A stretch of 10,454 bases of DNA from DASSCW01 sp036556325 (GCA_036556325.1 DATBJR010000019.1:1-10454), one strand, 5' to 3'. Positions 1-6,847 are shown, counted from the stretch's first letter. A program made the numbers and translations. The notes: generated by a model from the letters alone, not told the origin.

Positions 1-450
<450 letters not shown>

Positions 451-478
451 CACGACCGCGCCGACGAATGTTCACGTG

Positions 479-619
479 GAGCAACTAACGGCCGGGGACC
501 CAGGCGGACGTCACCGATTCGGTGGGCTCTCTCACGGATTCCGTGAGACTGATCCTCCGAAGCCACGAGATCAGTGGCTCCGGACCGGCATTGCCGGCCT
601 GGCTCCTCGTTAGTTGCTC
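479..619 (+). other. Compact multi-hairpin element in the uppP leader (candidate structured RNA or small inverted-repeat element)
   Basis: The 204-bp gap 451-654 has no convincing gene but holds this strongly folded block. A 12-bp perfect closing stem pairs 479-490 (GAGCAACTAACG) with 608-619. Inside it, 496-498 pairs with 604-606, and after a C/C mismatch 500-504 pairs with 598-602. The interior then contains four consecutive hairpins: 512-524 (5 bp, loop ATT), 530-548 (8 bp, loop ATT), 556-584 (4 bp, A/C mismatch, 6 bp, 7-nt loop) and 585-597 (5 bp, loop ATT). Nearly every base lies in a helix. It ends 35 nt before the uppP start codon, so it could be a cis-regulatory leader of uppP. Terminal inverted repeats round a non-coding core would also fit a MITE-like insertion, but no target-site duplication is evident. 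Pairings were found by eye and no known RNA family was recognised. Confidence 0.55.
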
Positions 620-654
620 TCTGTGCAACTTCGCCACGCCGCCACCCCGCGCTG

Positions 655-1500
655 ATGGACGTCGTCGTCCAGGCGATCCTCATCGGGCTCATCCAGGGCC
701 TGACCGAGTTCATCCCCATCAGCTCCAGCGCGCACCTCGAGCTGGCGCCGTGGATCTTCGGCTGGGATTCGAGCCCGCTGCTGAGCAGCCTGGCGTTCGA
801 CGTCTTCCTGCACCTGGGCACGCTGGTCGCGCTGCTGGCCTACTTCTGGCGCGACTGGATCCGGCTGATCGGGGCGGTGGTGGGGAGCATCGCGCAGCGT
901 CGGATCGGCCACGATCCGGACCGGCGGCTGGGGTGGCTGCTGATTCTGGCCACCATCCCGGCGGCCATCATCGGCTTCGTCGGCGAGGGCTTCGTTAACG
1001 ATGTGCTCCACGGTGGCTCGGACGCCGTGCGCCTGGCAATCGCCGCCTTCCTGGTGGTCGGCGCCGTCGGCCTCTGGCTGGCCGACCGCCTGGGATCGCG
1101 GCATCGCGACCTTGATGAGCTGACGGTCCCCGGCGCGCTGACCATCGGCTTCAGCCAGGCGCTGGCCCTGCTGCCGGGCATCAGTCGCTCGGGTGCCACC
1201 ATCACCGCCGGGCTGGCGCTCGGGCTGACGCGCGAGTCGGCCGCCCGCTTCAGCTTCCTGCTGGCCACACCCATCACGCTCGGGGCGGGGCTGTATGGCT
1301 CGCGCCACCTGCTGGACGAGGCGCACAGCGGCACGGAGTGGCTCGCGCTGGCCGGGGGCCTGATCGCGGCCACCATTGCCGGCCTGCTGGCCATCAGCTT
1401 CCTGCTGGCATGGCTGCGCAGTCGCTCGGTGACCATCTTCAGCCTGTATCGCATCGCGCTGGCCGCACTGGTCGTGGCCCTGGTGATCGTCGGACGGTAG
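655..1500 (+). CDS. uppP: Undecaprenyl-diphosphate phosphatase (BacA/UppP family)
   Basis: This integral membrane enzyme dephosphorylates undecaprenyl pyrophosphate to the monophosphate, recycling the lipid carrier for peptidoglycan and other envelope glycans; extra copies give bacitracin resistance. The 281-residue product matches the family's usual length (E. coli about 273). The first signature is QGLTEFIPISSSAH at residues 14-27, including the QxxxE pair (Gln14, Glu18) and His27. The second is PGISRSG at 174-180 with catalytic Arg178. Multiple hydrophobic helices span about residues 45-65, 95-110, 125-145, 165-190, 195-215 and 230-255, plus one at the C-terminus. The frame stays open further upstream, but the ATG at 655 gives the canonical N-terminus directly before the first helix. 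No good Shine-Dalgarno precedes it, so initiation may be leaderless-like or controlled by the folded element upstream. Confidence 0.96.
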   Translation: MDVVVQAILIGLIQGLTEFIPISSSAHLELAPWIFGWDSSPLLSSLAFDVFLHLGTLVALLAYFWRDWIRLIGAVVGSIAQRRIGHDPDRRLGWLLILATIPAAIIGFVGEGFVNDVLHGGSDAVRLAIAAFLVVGAVGLWLADRLGSRHRDLDELTVPGALTIGFSQALALLPGISRSGATITAGLALGLTRESAARFSFLLATPITLGAGLYGSRHLLDEAHSGTEWLALAGGLIAATIAGLLAISFLLAWLRSRSVTIFSLYRIALAALVVALVIVGR

Positions 1501-1514
1501 GACCGCCATCGGCT

Positions 1515-1543
1515 TTGACACCCCCATCGGCCGCGCCTACAAT
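1515..1543 (+). promoter_or_regulatory. Consensus sigma70-type promoter for the greA-lysK-serS run
   Basis: A perfect -35 box TTGACA (1515-1520) is followed after exactly 17 bp by TACAAT (1538-1543), one base from the -10 consensus. It begins 15 bases after the uppP stop codon and points toward greA. Transcription would start near 1550, giving a leader of about 210 nt before the greA ATG. In such GC-rich sequence this match is unlikely to be chance. Confidence 0.85.
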
Positions 1544-1609
1544 GCCGCGGCGTCGGGTCACCGGGAGCCCCTGGTGAGCCGGCCGGCCGAATGGACACCC
1601 CAATCGGCC
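1517..1609 (+). repeat. Direct repeat, two 16-bp copies (15/16 identical) at 1517-1532 and 1594-1609
   Basis: GACACCCCCATCGGCC at 1517-1532 recurs as GACACCCCAATCGGCC at 1594-1609, differing at one position, with starts 77 bp apart. The first copy overlaps the end of the -35 box and part of the promoter spacer; the second lies in the leader about 45 nt after the expected start site. This could be a pair of regulator sites or a small duplication. Nothing else supports either reading. Confidence 0.45.
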
Positions 1610-1743
1610 AGCTTCAGGAACGCACGGCGACGCAGCCGGCGGAATCTGGAGCGTTTTTTGTTAGTGAGGTCGGTCCAGGGCCGTTCTCGTCACCCCGCGA
1701 GACCACCAGGCGGCGCCGGCAACGGCACCGCACCGACAAGCAA
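1550..1743 (+). promoter_or_regulatory. Long greA 5' leader with a start-proximal hairpin and a T6 tract
   Basis: No gene is supported between uppP and greA; this is the expected untranslated leader from the 1515-1543 promoter. An 8-bp hairpin (1558-1565 with 1570-1577, loop AGCC, one G-T pair) lies at the very start of the transcript. Further on, AACGC (1619-1623) can pair with GCGTT (1651-1655), enclosing a CGGC/GCCG stem and ending in the T run 1654-1659, the only such run nearby. That loosely resembles an intrinsic terminator, so attenuation is possible, but the stem is interrupted and the case is weak. No T-box or known riboswitch core was recognised. Confidence 0.35.
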
Positions 1744-1750
1744 GAGGAGG
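1744..1750 (+). promoter_or_regulatory. Strong Shine-Dalgarno site of greA
   Basis: GAGGAGG ends 11 nt before the ATG at 1762 and fixes that codon as the greA start. The frame extends upstream to an ATG at 1591, but that extension is arginine-rich, low in family similarity, and lacks a comparable ribosome binding site. Confidence 0.8.
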
Positions 1751-1761
1751 GGGCGGAACCG

Positions 1762-2223
1762 ATGAACAACAAGCCTGTCTACCTGACCGCCGAGGGCCTT
1801 GCCAAGCTCAAGGCGGAGCTCACCGACCTGATCACGGTCGAGCGGCCGCGGGTCGCCCAGCGCATCCACGATGCCAAGCTGGATGGCGACATCACGGAGA
1901 ACGCCGAGTACGAGGATGCCAAGCAGGAGCAGTCGTTCCTGGAGGGCCGCATCGCCACGCTCGAGGCGCAGCTGAAGCATGCCGAGGTCATCGAGAAGGG
2001 CAACGGGGACAAGGTCGGCATCGGCTCCAAGGTCGTCATCAAGGGCTCCGACGGGGAAGAGACGTTCACCATCGTCGGCTCCGCCGAGGCCGCGCCACGG
2101 GAAGGCCGGATCAGCAACGAGTCGCCGGTCGGGCAGGCGCTGATGGGCCACAAGAAGGGCGACAAGGTCGTCGTCCAGGCGCCGGCGGGCCCGGTCACCT
2201 ACACCCTCGTCTCGGTCGCCTGA
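1762..2223 (+). CDS. greA: Transcription elongation factor GreA
   Basis: GreA enters the RNA polymerase secondary channel and stimulates cleavage of the nascent RNA 3' end in backtracked complexes, rescuing arrested transcription. The 153-residue product is close to the usual 157. Residues 1-75 form the N-terminal antiparallel coiled coil, with the tip motif GDITENAEYEDAK at 42-54; Asp43 and Glu46 correspond to the acidic residues that hold catalytic Mg2+ in E. coli GreA (Asp41, Glu44). The C-terminal FKBP-like globular domain follows at about 80-153, with the usual SPVGQALMGHKKGD segment. The ATG at 1762 is chosen because of the strong GAGGAGG site and because it gives the canonical N-terminus (YLTAEGLAKLKAEL). 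It is the first gene after a consensus promoter, and lysK follows 14 bp after its stop, suggesting cotranscription. Confidence 0.96.
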   Translation: MNNKPVYLTAEGLAKLKAELTDLITVERPRVAQRIHDAKLDGDITENAEYEDAKQEQSFLEGRIATLEAQLKHAEVIEKGNGDKVGIGSKVVIKGSDGEETFTIVGSAEAAPREGRISNESPVGQALMGHKKGDKVVVQAPAGPVTYTLVSVA

Positions 2224-2237
2224 CCGGCGGACCGCTC

Positions 2238-3845
2238 ATGTTCTGGGCCGATGAGCTGGCGGCCCGCTGCTTTGGACCCCAGGTCCTCAACGACTCGAAG
2301 ACGCCGTCGGGCACCGTTCACGTCGGCAGCCTGCGCGGCCCCGTCATCAACGACGTGATCGTCCGCGCCCTGCGCGCGGCGGGGCTGCCGACCACCTTCC
2401 TGTACGGGATCGACGACCTCGATCCCATGGACGCCCAGGCGCTCCTCACGCCGGACGCGGTCGAGACCGAGATGGGCCGTCCCCTGGCCCACGTGCCTGA
2501 TCCGCTGGCGGACGGCCACGATTCGTACGCGCGGCACTTTGCCGGGCAGTTCATCGCCACCTTCGCCGGGTTGGGCATTCACCCCGACCGCTACTACTGG
2601 ATGAGCGAGGTCTACGCCTCCGGCGAGATGGACCGATACATCCGCGTGGCCCTCGACCGGGCCGCCGTGGTGCGCGACATCTATCGCCGGGTGGCCAACG
2701 TCCGCCATCCAGAGGAATGGCACCCACTGTCGGTGATCTGCGAGCGCTGCGGCCGGGTGGGGACGACCATCGTCACCGCCTGGGACGGGGAGCGGGTGCA
2801 CTACGAGTGCCGCCCGGACCTCGTCGCGTGGGCGCGTGGCTGCGGCAACGCCGGCGACGTCTCGCCGTTCGGCGGCCGCGCCAAGCTGCCGTTCAACGTG
2901 GACTGGGCGGCGAAGTGGAGCCTCTTCGGCGTGACGATCGAGCCGAACGGGAAGGACCTGGGCACGAAGGGCGGTGCACGAGACCGCTCCGAGGCCATCG
3001 CCCGCGAGGTCTTCGACCGCGAGCCGCCGACCAACGTGGTCTACGAGTTCCTGAACATCGGCGGTCGCAAGATGTCCACCTCCAAGGGGCGGGGCGCGGC
3101 GGCTCACGAGATCGCCGACGTCATGCCGGCGGAGCAGCTGCGCCTGCTGTTCCTCCGGCCGCGCCCGAACCAGGCCATTGACTTCGACCCGGATGGCACC
3201 GATGCCATCCCGCGTGTCTTCGACGAGTCCGACCGGATCGCGGCTGCCGTGGCCGGGAACGACGTCAAGGGTGAGCTGCCGCCCGATCCGGAACGCCTCT
3301 TCGCTGCCTCCCAGGTTGATCCGAGCGCTGACCTGGCAGCGGCAGCAGCCGCCTATCGCCCGCCGTTCAGCCACCTGGCGCTGCTCGTCCAGCTCCCCGG
3401 GGTGGACGTGACCGAGCGGGCGGCCGCGGAGAAGGGCGCCCCGCTCGATGCCGGGGAGCTGGCGCTCCTCGACGAACGGGTCCGCGCTGCGCGCGCCTGG
3501 CTGGACGCGTACGCACCCGCGAAGGCACTGGTCACGATCCACCGCGAGGCGCTGCCGCCGGCGGCAGCGGACTTGGACGCCGCGCAGCACCACCTGCTTG
3601 CCCGCCTGGCGGACGCCCTCGAGGGCCTGGCCGCCGCCTGGTCCGGGGAGCGGCTGCAGGCGGCCATCTTCCAGGCCGCGCAGGACGAAGGGCTGCCGGC
3701 CGGCCGCGCCTTTGGCGCGCTGTACGCGGCGTTCCTGGGTGACCGCAGCGGGCCGCGTGCCGGCTGGCTGCTGGCTGCCCTCGAGCGCGACTTCGTCGTG
3801 GCACGCCTCCGGGAGGCGGCCGCGGCCGATACCCTCCCCGCATGA
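2238..3845 (+). CDS. lysK: Class I lysyl-tRNA synthetase
   Basis: This cytoplasmic enzyme charges tRNA-Lys. It is the class I (Rossmann-fold) form, common in archaea and scattered in bacteria, not the class II LysS/LysU of most bacteria; it is often annotated lysS. The HIGH-like signature is HVGSL at residues 28-32, within TPSGTVHVGSLRG, and the KMSKS-like loop is KMSTS at 278-282. Four cysteines between them (C168, C171, C191, C202) look like a zinc-binding insertion. The C-terminal third is alanine-rich and helical, as expected for the anticodon-binding domain. At 535 residues the length is normal. The start at 2238 lies 14 bp after greA, with only a weak purine-rich site before it. The stop overlaps the serS start in an ATGA, indicating translational coupling. 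The assignment is secure. Confidence 0.96.
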   Translation: MFWADELAARCFGPQVLNDSKTPSGTVHVGSLRGPVINDVIVRALRAAGLPTTFLYGIDDLDPMDAQALLTPDAVETEMGRPLAHVPDPLADGHDSYARHFAGQFIATFAGLGIHPDRYYWMSEVYASGEMDRYIRVALDRAAVVRDIYRRVANVRHPEEWHPLSVICERCGRVGTTIVTAWDGERVHYECRPDLVAWARGCGNAGDVSPFGGRAKLPFNVDWAAKWSLFGVTIEPNGKDLGTKGGARDRSEAIAREVFDREPPTNVVYEFLNIGGRKMSTSKGRGAAAHEIADVMPAEQLRLLFLRPRPNQAIDFDPDGTDAIPRVFDESDRIAAAVAGNDVKGELPPDPERLFAASQVDPSADLAAAAAAYRPPFSHLALLVQLPGVDVTERAAAEKGAPLDAGELALLDERVRAARAWLDAYAPAKALVTIHREALPPAAADLDAAQHHLLARLADALEGLAAAWSGERLQAAIFQAAQDEGLPAGRAFGALYAAFLGDRSGPRAGWLLAALERDFVVARLREAAAADTLPA

Positions 3846-5113
3846 TCTCGCTGCGCCTCATCCGGGATGACTCGGAGGCCGTCAAGGCGGCGATCGCCCG
3901 CAAGGGCGAGCCCCCGGACGCGGTCGACCGCATCCTGGCCGCCGACGCGCGGCGTCGCGAGCTGGAGGCGAGCACCAACGAGCTGCGGGCGGCGCGCAAT
4001 GCCGGCAATAAGGACCTCGGCGAGGCGATGCGCGCCGGCGGGGGAGCGGCTGCGGACGAGCTGAAGGCCCGCATGGCGCACCTCTCCCGGCAGATCGACG
4101 CCAATGCGGCCGAGCTCACCGCGCTGGAGCAGCAGGTCGAGCAGGATCTGCTCCTCATCCCGAACCTGCCGGATCCATCGGTCCCGGATGGCCGGGGGGC
4201 GCAGGACAACCCGGTGATCCGGAGCTGGGGCGCGGCGGCGGGGGAGGGATCGGCTCCGCCGCACTGGGAAATCGCCGAGCGGCTCGGCCTCTTCGACCTG
4301 GAGCGCGGGGCAAAGATCGCGGGCTCCGGCTTCATCCTGTTCACCGGCCAGGGCGCCCGGCTGGAGCGCGCGCTCATCGGCCTCATGCTCGAGCTGGCCG
4401 AGCGGCATGGCTACTCCGAGCTGTGGTCGCCGATCCTGGTGAACGCGGCCAGCGCTCGCGGCACCGGGCAGCTGCCCGACAAGGAGGCGCAGATGTACGT
4501 CGTCGAGCGTGACGAGCTGTACCTCATCCCGACCGCCGAGGTGCCGGTCACGAACATCTATCGCGACGAGATCCTGCCCGCCGAACGCCTGCCGATCCAC
4601 CACGCGGCCTATACGCCCTGCTTCCGGCGCGAGGCCGGCGCCGCCGGCAAGGACACCCGCGGTCTGCTGCGCGTCCACCAGTTCGACAAGGTGGAGATGG
4701 TGAAGTTCGTGGAGCCCTCGACCTCGGCCGATGAGCTGGAAGCCATGACCCGCGACGCGGAGGAGGTCCTGGAGGCGCTCGAGATCCCCTATCGCACGGT
4801 CGAGCGCTGCACCGGGGACGTGGGCTTTGCCCAGGCCAAGGGCTATGACCTGGAGGCCTGGTCGCCGGGCGTGGGCAAGTGGCTGGAGGTCAGCTCCTGC
4901 TCGAACTACACCGATTTCCAGGCGCGCCGCATGAACCTGCGGTATCGACCCTCAACCGATGCCCGCCCGGAGCTGATTCACACGCTCAACGGCTCGGCCT
5001 TGGGGATGTCGCGCACCTACGCGGCGCTGCTCGAGACGCATTGGCAGCCGGACGGCTCCGTACACATCCCGGACGCCCTGCAGCCCCATTTCGGAGCCGA
5101 TGCCATCCGCTGA
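3842..5113 (+). CDS. serS: Seryl-tRNA synthetase
   Basis: This class II synthetase charges tRNA-Ser (and tRNA-Sec where present). The 423-residue product has the usual layout. An N-terminal long-helix hairpin (about residues 1-105, rich in Glu, Arg and Ala) binds the long variable arm of tRNA-Ser, and a class II catalytic domain follows. Visible motifs are TAE at 231-233, motif 2 beginning FRREAGAAGKDTRG at 261-274 with HQF at 279-281, and motif 3 LNGSALGMSRT at 382-392 with its arginine at 391. The C-terminus DGSVHIPDALQPHFG is typical of bacterial SerS. Its ATG overlaps the lysK stop by 4 nt, so it is probably translated from the same message as greA and lysK. A tRNA-Ser gene lies about 620 bp downstream, beyond an RDD-family gene. 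Confidence 0.97.
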   Translation: MISLRLIRDDSEAVKAAIARKGEPPDAVDRILAADARRRELEASTNELRAARNAGNKDLGEAMRAGGGAAADELKARMAHLSRQIDANAAELTALEQQVEQDLLLIPNLPDPSVPDGRGAQDNPVIRSWGAAAGEGSAPPHWEIAERLGLFDLERGAKIAGSGFILFTGQGARLERALIGLMLELAERHGYSELWSPILVNAASARGTGQLPDKEAQMYVVERDELYLIPTAEVPVTNIYRDEILPAERLPIHHAAYTPCFRREAGAAGKDTRGLLRVHQFDKVEMVKFVEPSTSADELEAMTRDAEEVLEALEIPYRTVERCTGDVGFAQAKGYDLEAWSPGVGKWLEVSSCSNYTDFQARRMNLRYRPSTDARPELIHTLNGSALGMSRTYAALLETHWQPDGSVHIPDALQPHFGADAIR

Positions 5114-5119
5114 CCGGTA

Positions 5120-5153
5120 GGTTGGCCGGGTGTACCCTCGATCTGCGCCAACC
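5120..5153 (+). repeat. Inverted repeat between serS and the RDD-family gene
   Basis: GGTTGGC (5120-5126) pairs perfectly with GCCAACC (5147-5153). Its 20-nt loop itself contains GGGTGTACCC (5128-5137), nearly self-complementary. No T run follows, so it is not a classical intrinsic terminator. It could mark the end of the serS transcript or fold in the leader of the next gene. Confidence 0.4.
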
Positions 5154-5174
5154 GGCGCATACGGAGGAGAGGCC

Positions 5175-5708
5175 ATGACCGAGCAGCCTGGCCAGCCCAC
5201 CGCTGGCCCGCCCCCGACACCTGCCTGGCAGCCGCCCGAGCCGCTTGCCGGGCCGGCACCCGGCTATGAATTCGGCGACTTCGGCCCGCGGCTGGTGGCG
5301 TATCTCATCGATGGGGTCATCATCACCGCCGCCGTCATCGCCGCCACGGTGCTCCTGGCCATCCCGTTCGCGGGCGTCATCGGGACCGAACCCCAGACGC
5401 GAATCACCGGCCCCATCGCCGGGTTTGCCGTCCTGGTCGTGATCGTGGTGGCGGTGATCACGCTCGGCTACTTCCCGTACTTCTGGACGCGCAGCGGATC
5501 CACACCGGGGATGCGGATGATGGGCCTCCGGGTGGTCCGTGACGTCGACGGCGGGCCGTTGTCCATCGGGCAGGCCGTCATCCGCCTCATCGGCTACTGG
5601 GTCTCCAGCGCAGTCCTGTATCTCGGCTTCATCTGGGTGCTGATCGACAAGCGACGGCGGGGCTGGCACGACCTCATCGCCGGGACCGTCGTCGTCAAGC
5701 AGGTTTAA
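5175..5708 (+). CDS. RDD family integral membrane protein
   Basis: The product has 177 residues. A proline-rich, probably cytoplasmic tail (residues 1-32) leads into an RDD domain. The name-giving pattern RxxAxxxD is present as R39, A42 and D46 at the start of the first membrane helix (about 39-68). A second helix spans about 75-102, followed by the typical STPGMRMMGLRVV segment, and a third spans about 142-160. The C-terminal DKRRRGWHDLIAGTVVV is also characteristic. RDD proteins are small membrane proteins with mostly unknown roles; some have been linked to ion or proton transport, but nothing here assigns a substrate. The ATG at 5175 is preferred over an upstream in-frame ATG at 5130 because GGAGGAGAGG at 5163-5172 lies just before it. 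The gap to serS is 61 bp, so it may be a separate unit or a read-through end of that operon. Confidence 0.9.
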   Translation: MTEQPGQPTAGPPPTPAWQPPEPLAGPAPGYEFGDFGPRLVAYLIDGVIITAAVIAATVLLAIPFAGVIGTEPQTRITGPIAGFAVLVVIVVAVITLGYFPYFWTRSGSTPGMRMMGLRVVRDVDGGPLSIGQAVIRLIGYWVSSAVLYLGFIWVLIDKRRRGWHDLIAGTVVVKQV

Positions 5709-5713
5709 AGGAT

Positions 5714-5735
5714 CGGCGGGTAGAATCGCCCGCCG
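5714..5735 (+). promoter_or_regulatory. Palindrome with a -10-like TAGAAT in its loop, tRNA-Ser(UGA) promoter candidate
   Basis: CGGCGGG (5714-5720) is the exact inverse of CCCGCCG (5729-5735), with the 8-base loop TAGAATCG. TAGAAT (5721-5726) is a good -10 hexamer; no clear -35 box lies 16-18 bp upstream. Only 8 bases separate the hexamer from the first base of the mature tRNA, so a start here would give almost no 5' leader. Confidence 0.5.
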
Positions 5736-5739
5736 GAGG
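5720..5739 (+). repeat. Copy 1 of a 20-bp exact direct repeat (second copy at 6848-6867)
   Basis: The 20 bases from GTAGAATCGC to CCGCCGGAGG are identical to 6848-6867, 1,128 bp away. This copy covers the -10-like TAGAAT and the first five bases (GGAGG) of tRNA-Ser(UGA). Similarity stops at both edges. Confidence 0.75.
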
Positions 5740-5822
5740 GGTGGCAGAGTGGACGAATGCGGCGGTCTTGAAAACCGCTGAGGTGCAAGCCTCCGTGGGT
5801 TCGAATCCCACCCCCTCCGCCA
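5735..5822 (+). tRNA. tRNA-Ser(UGA)
   Basis: The 88-nt cloverleaf has acceptor stem GGAGGGG (5735-5741) paired with CCCCTCC (5812-5818), discriminator G5819 and an encoded CCA (5820-5822). The D stem is GCA/TGC, the anticodon stem GCGGT/ACCGC, and the loop CTTGAAA with anticodon TGA at 5769-5771. A long class II variable arm (GAGG/CCTC) and the T arm GTGGG-TTCGAAT-CCCAC complete it. The long variable arm and G73 are serine identity features. It reads UCA and, through wobble, other UCN codons. It lies 26 bp after the RDD-family stop and converges with the metallophosphoesterase gene, which ends 18 bp downstream. Confidence 0.97.
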
Positions 5823-5840
5823 CTGTCCCGCGCGGGGCCG

Positions 5841-6737
5841 TTAGTGGCAGACACCCGTCCCCGAGTCGGTGAAGTCCTCGCCGGCGGCCCGATAGAACTG
5901 CCAGCTGTAGCCGCCCGGCGCCAACCGCATCCGTAGCGCGCCCCACGTTTTCGCCTGGCGAACCTCGCTGTTGGCAGCCGGATCGCCGAATCCGCCCAGG
6001 GTGCGCCCACCGGTGCCGACGATGAACTCGCGGATGCCGTCGTCCGCGGCAACCGCGTCCGGCGTCTGGGGAGCGAAGCGCTCGTAGTCGTGGGCGTGGC
6101 CGTTCAGGACCACGTCCACCCCAGCGGTGGCGAGCAGATCCCAGAAGGCCTTGACCGCGGGGGTCGGCCCACCGAGGTGCGAGGTGAACAGCGGCTCATG
6201 CCAATAGGCGAGCGAACAGCCCACCGGGTGCGCGGCGAGATCCGCGGCCAGCCAGTCCAGCTGGCCCCCGCCGAGCGCCGAGCTGTTCAGGCTGTAGATG
6301 CGCCACTCACCGCGCGTGAACGCGTAGTAGCCGCCACGGGCGCGGTCGCCAAAGTACGCGAAGTAGCCACCACCGTCCGCCGTCCGATATTCGTGGTTGC
6401 CGGGTGCGGGATGCGTCCTCGGGATGAGGTCCTGCCACGGCGGGTCGAAGCAGTGCGCAAAGTCCTCGACCGAACCCGCCGGGTACGCGTGGTCGCCAAG
6501 GGTCAGCACCGTTCCCTGGTGCCGCTCGATGAGGTTGGCGACGAGGGTGTCGGTTCGACGCTTGCAGACGCCGATGTCGCCCACGGCCCAGATGATGGCT
6601 CCGGGTGTGGTGGCGCGAGACGCCGCCTGGAGCTGGATCGGCGGCACGCCGATCACGATGATCGCCAGCAGCAGGGCAGCGACACCCCGCGGCAAACGGG
6701 GCGCGGCGGCGCGGGCAGGAGACGGCGCTGACGGCAT
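5841..6737 (-). CDS. Secreted calcineurin-like metallophosphoesterase (purple acid phosphatase-like)
   Basis: This is probably an exported two-metal phosphoesterase. Residues 1-39 form a signal sequence: basic start, hydrophobic core ALLLAIIVIGVPPIQL, then QAAS. The five metallophosphoesterase blocks follow in order: GD at 53-54, GDHAYPAG at 81-88, GNHE at 113-116, a lone His in AYWHEPLF (His180), and GHAHDYER at 213-220. The GDxxY block and the late FIVGTGGRTLGGF resemble acid phosphatase and alkaline phosphatase D-like members. At 298 residues it is one catalytic domain with little extra. Substrate cannot be deduced; phosphomonoesters or diesters are possible. The ATG at 6737 has a G-rich site (GGGGGGAACC) just before it. 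It is divergent from a sulfatase across 141 bp, suggesting a shared role in cleaving extracellular esters. Confidence 0.93.
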   Translation of the reverse strand: MPSAPSPARAAAPRLPRGVAALLLAIIVIGVPPIQLQAASRATTPGAIIWAVGDIGVCKRRTDTLVANLIERHQGTVLTLGDHAYPAGSVEDFAHCFDPPWQDLIPRTHPAPGNHEYRTADGGGYFAYFGDRARGGYYAFTRGEWRIYSLNSSALGGGQLDWLAADLAAHPVGCSLAYWHEPLFTSHLGGPTPAVKAFWDLLATAGVDVVLNGHAHDYERFAPQTPDAVAADDGIREFIVGTGGRTLGGFGDPAANSEVRQAKTWGALRMRLAPGGYSWQFYRAAGEDFTDSGTGVCH

Positions 6738-6756
6738 GGTTCCCCCCGGAACTGCT

Positions 6757-6770
6757 CGGTGTCGACACCG
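6757..6770. promoter_or_regulatory. Perfect 14-bp palindrome between the divergent hydrolase genes, operator candidate
   Basis: CGGTGTCGACACCG is a perfect inverted repeat centred between 6763 and 6764, inside the 141-bp divergent intergenic region 6738-6878. Allowing a single unpaired T at 6771, three more pairs extend it (GCT 6754-6756 with AGC 6772-6774). It lies 20 bp upstream of the metallophosphoesterase start, which suits an operator over that gene's promoter. A clear -10/-35 pair for that gene was not found. Confidence 0.5.
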
Positions 6771-6847
6771 TAGCGCATCGGCCGCAACGGCCTATCGTCC
6801 ATTCGGCGCGCCCTGCATGGGAAAGACGGGCCATGCGTGACGGCCGC

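Noticed and set aside
479..619. Integron attC site: outer repeats contain AAC/GTT and paired inner arms with unequal spacers.
   Set aside because: The outer boxes deviate from RYYYAAC/GTTRRRY at one position each, the neighbours are large housekeeping genes and not cassettes, and the interior is four hairpins instead of one extended arm. Kept only as a remote alternative.
522..998. Open + strand frame across the hppA-uppP gap and into uppP.
   Set aside because: Low-complexity Arg/Pro/Gly-rich translation, out of frame with uppP, typical of GC-rich shadow frames.
1591..1761. N-terminal extension of GreA from an upstream in-frame ATG.
   Set aside because: The extension is arginine-rich with no GreA similarity, and the strong GAGGAGG at 1744-1750 marks the start at 1762.
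1550..1761. T-box riboswitch controlling the downstream synthetase genes.
   Set aside because: No T-box consensus core or recognisable specifier stem was found in the leader, and the first gene is greA.
2199..3593. Long antisense open frame (464 codons) opposite lysK; similar ones lie opposite serS and opposite tdk/aroE.
   Set aside because: Their translations are rich in Arg, Ala, Gly and Gln without motifs, and they exactly mirror well-supported genes; antisense frames stay open in GC-rich DNA.
5827..5836. CCCGCGCGGG palindrome between tRNA-Ser and the metallophosphoesterase as a bidirectional terminator.
   Set aside because: Only a 3-bp stem with a 4-base loop and no T run on either strand; simple GC-rich sequence explains it.
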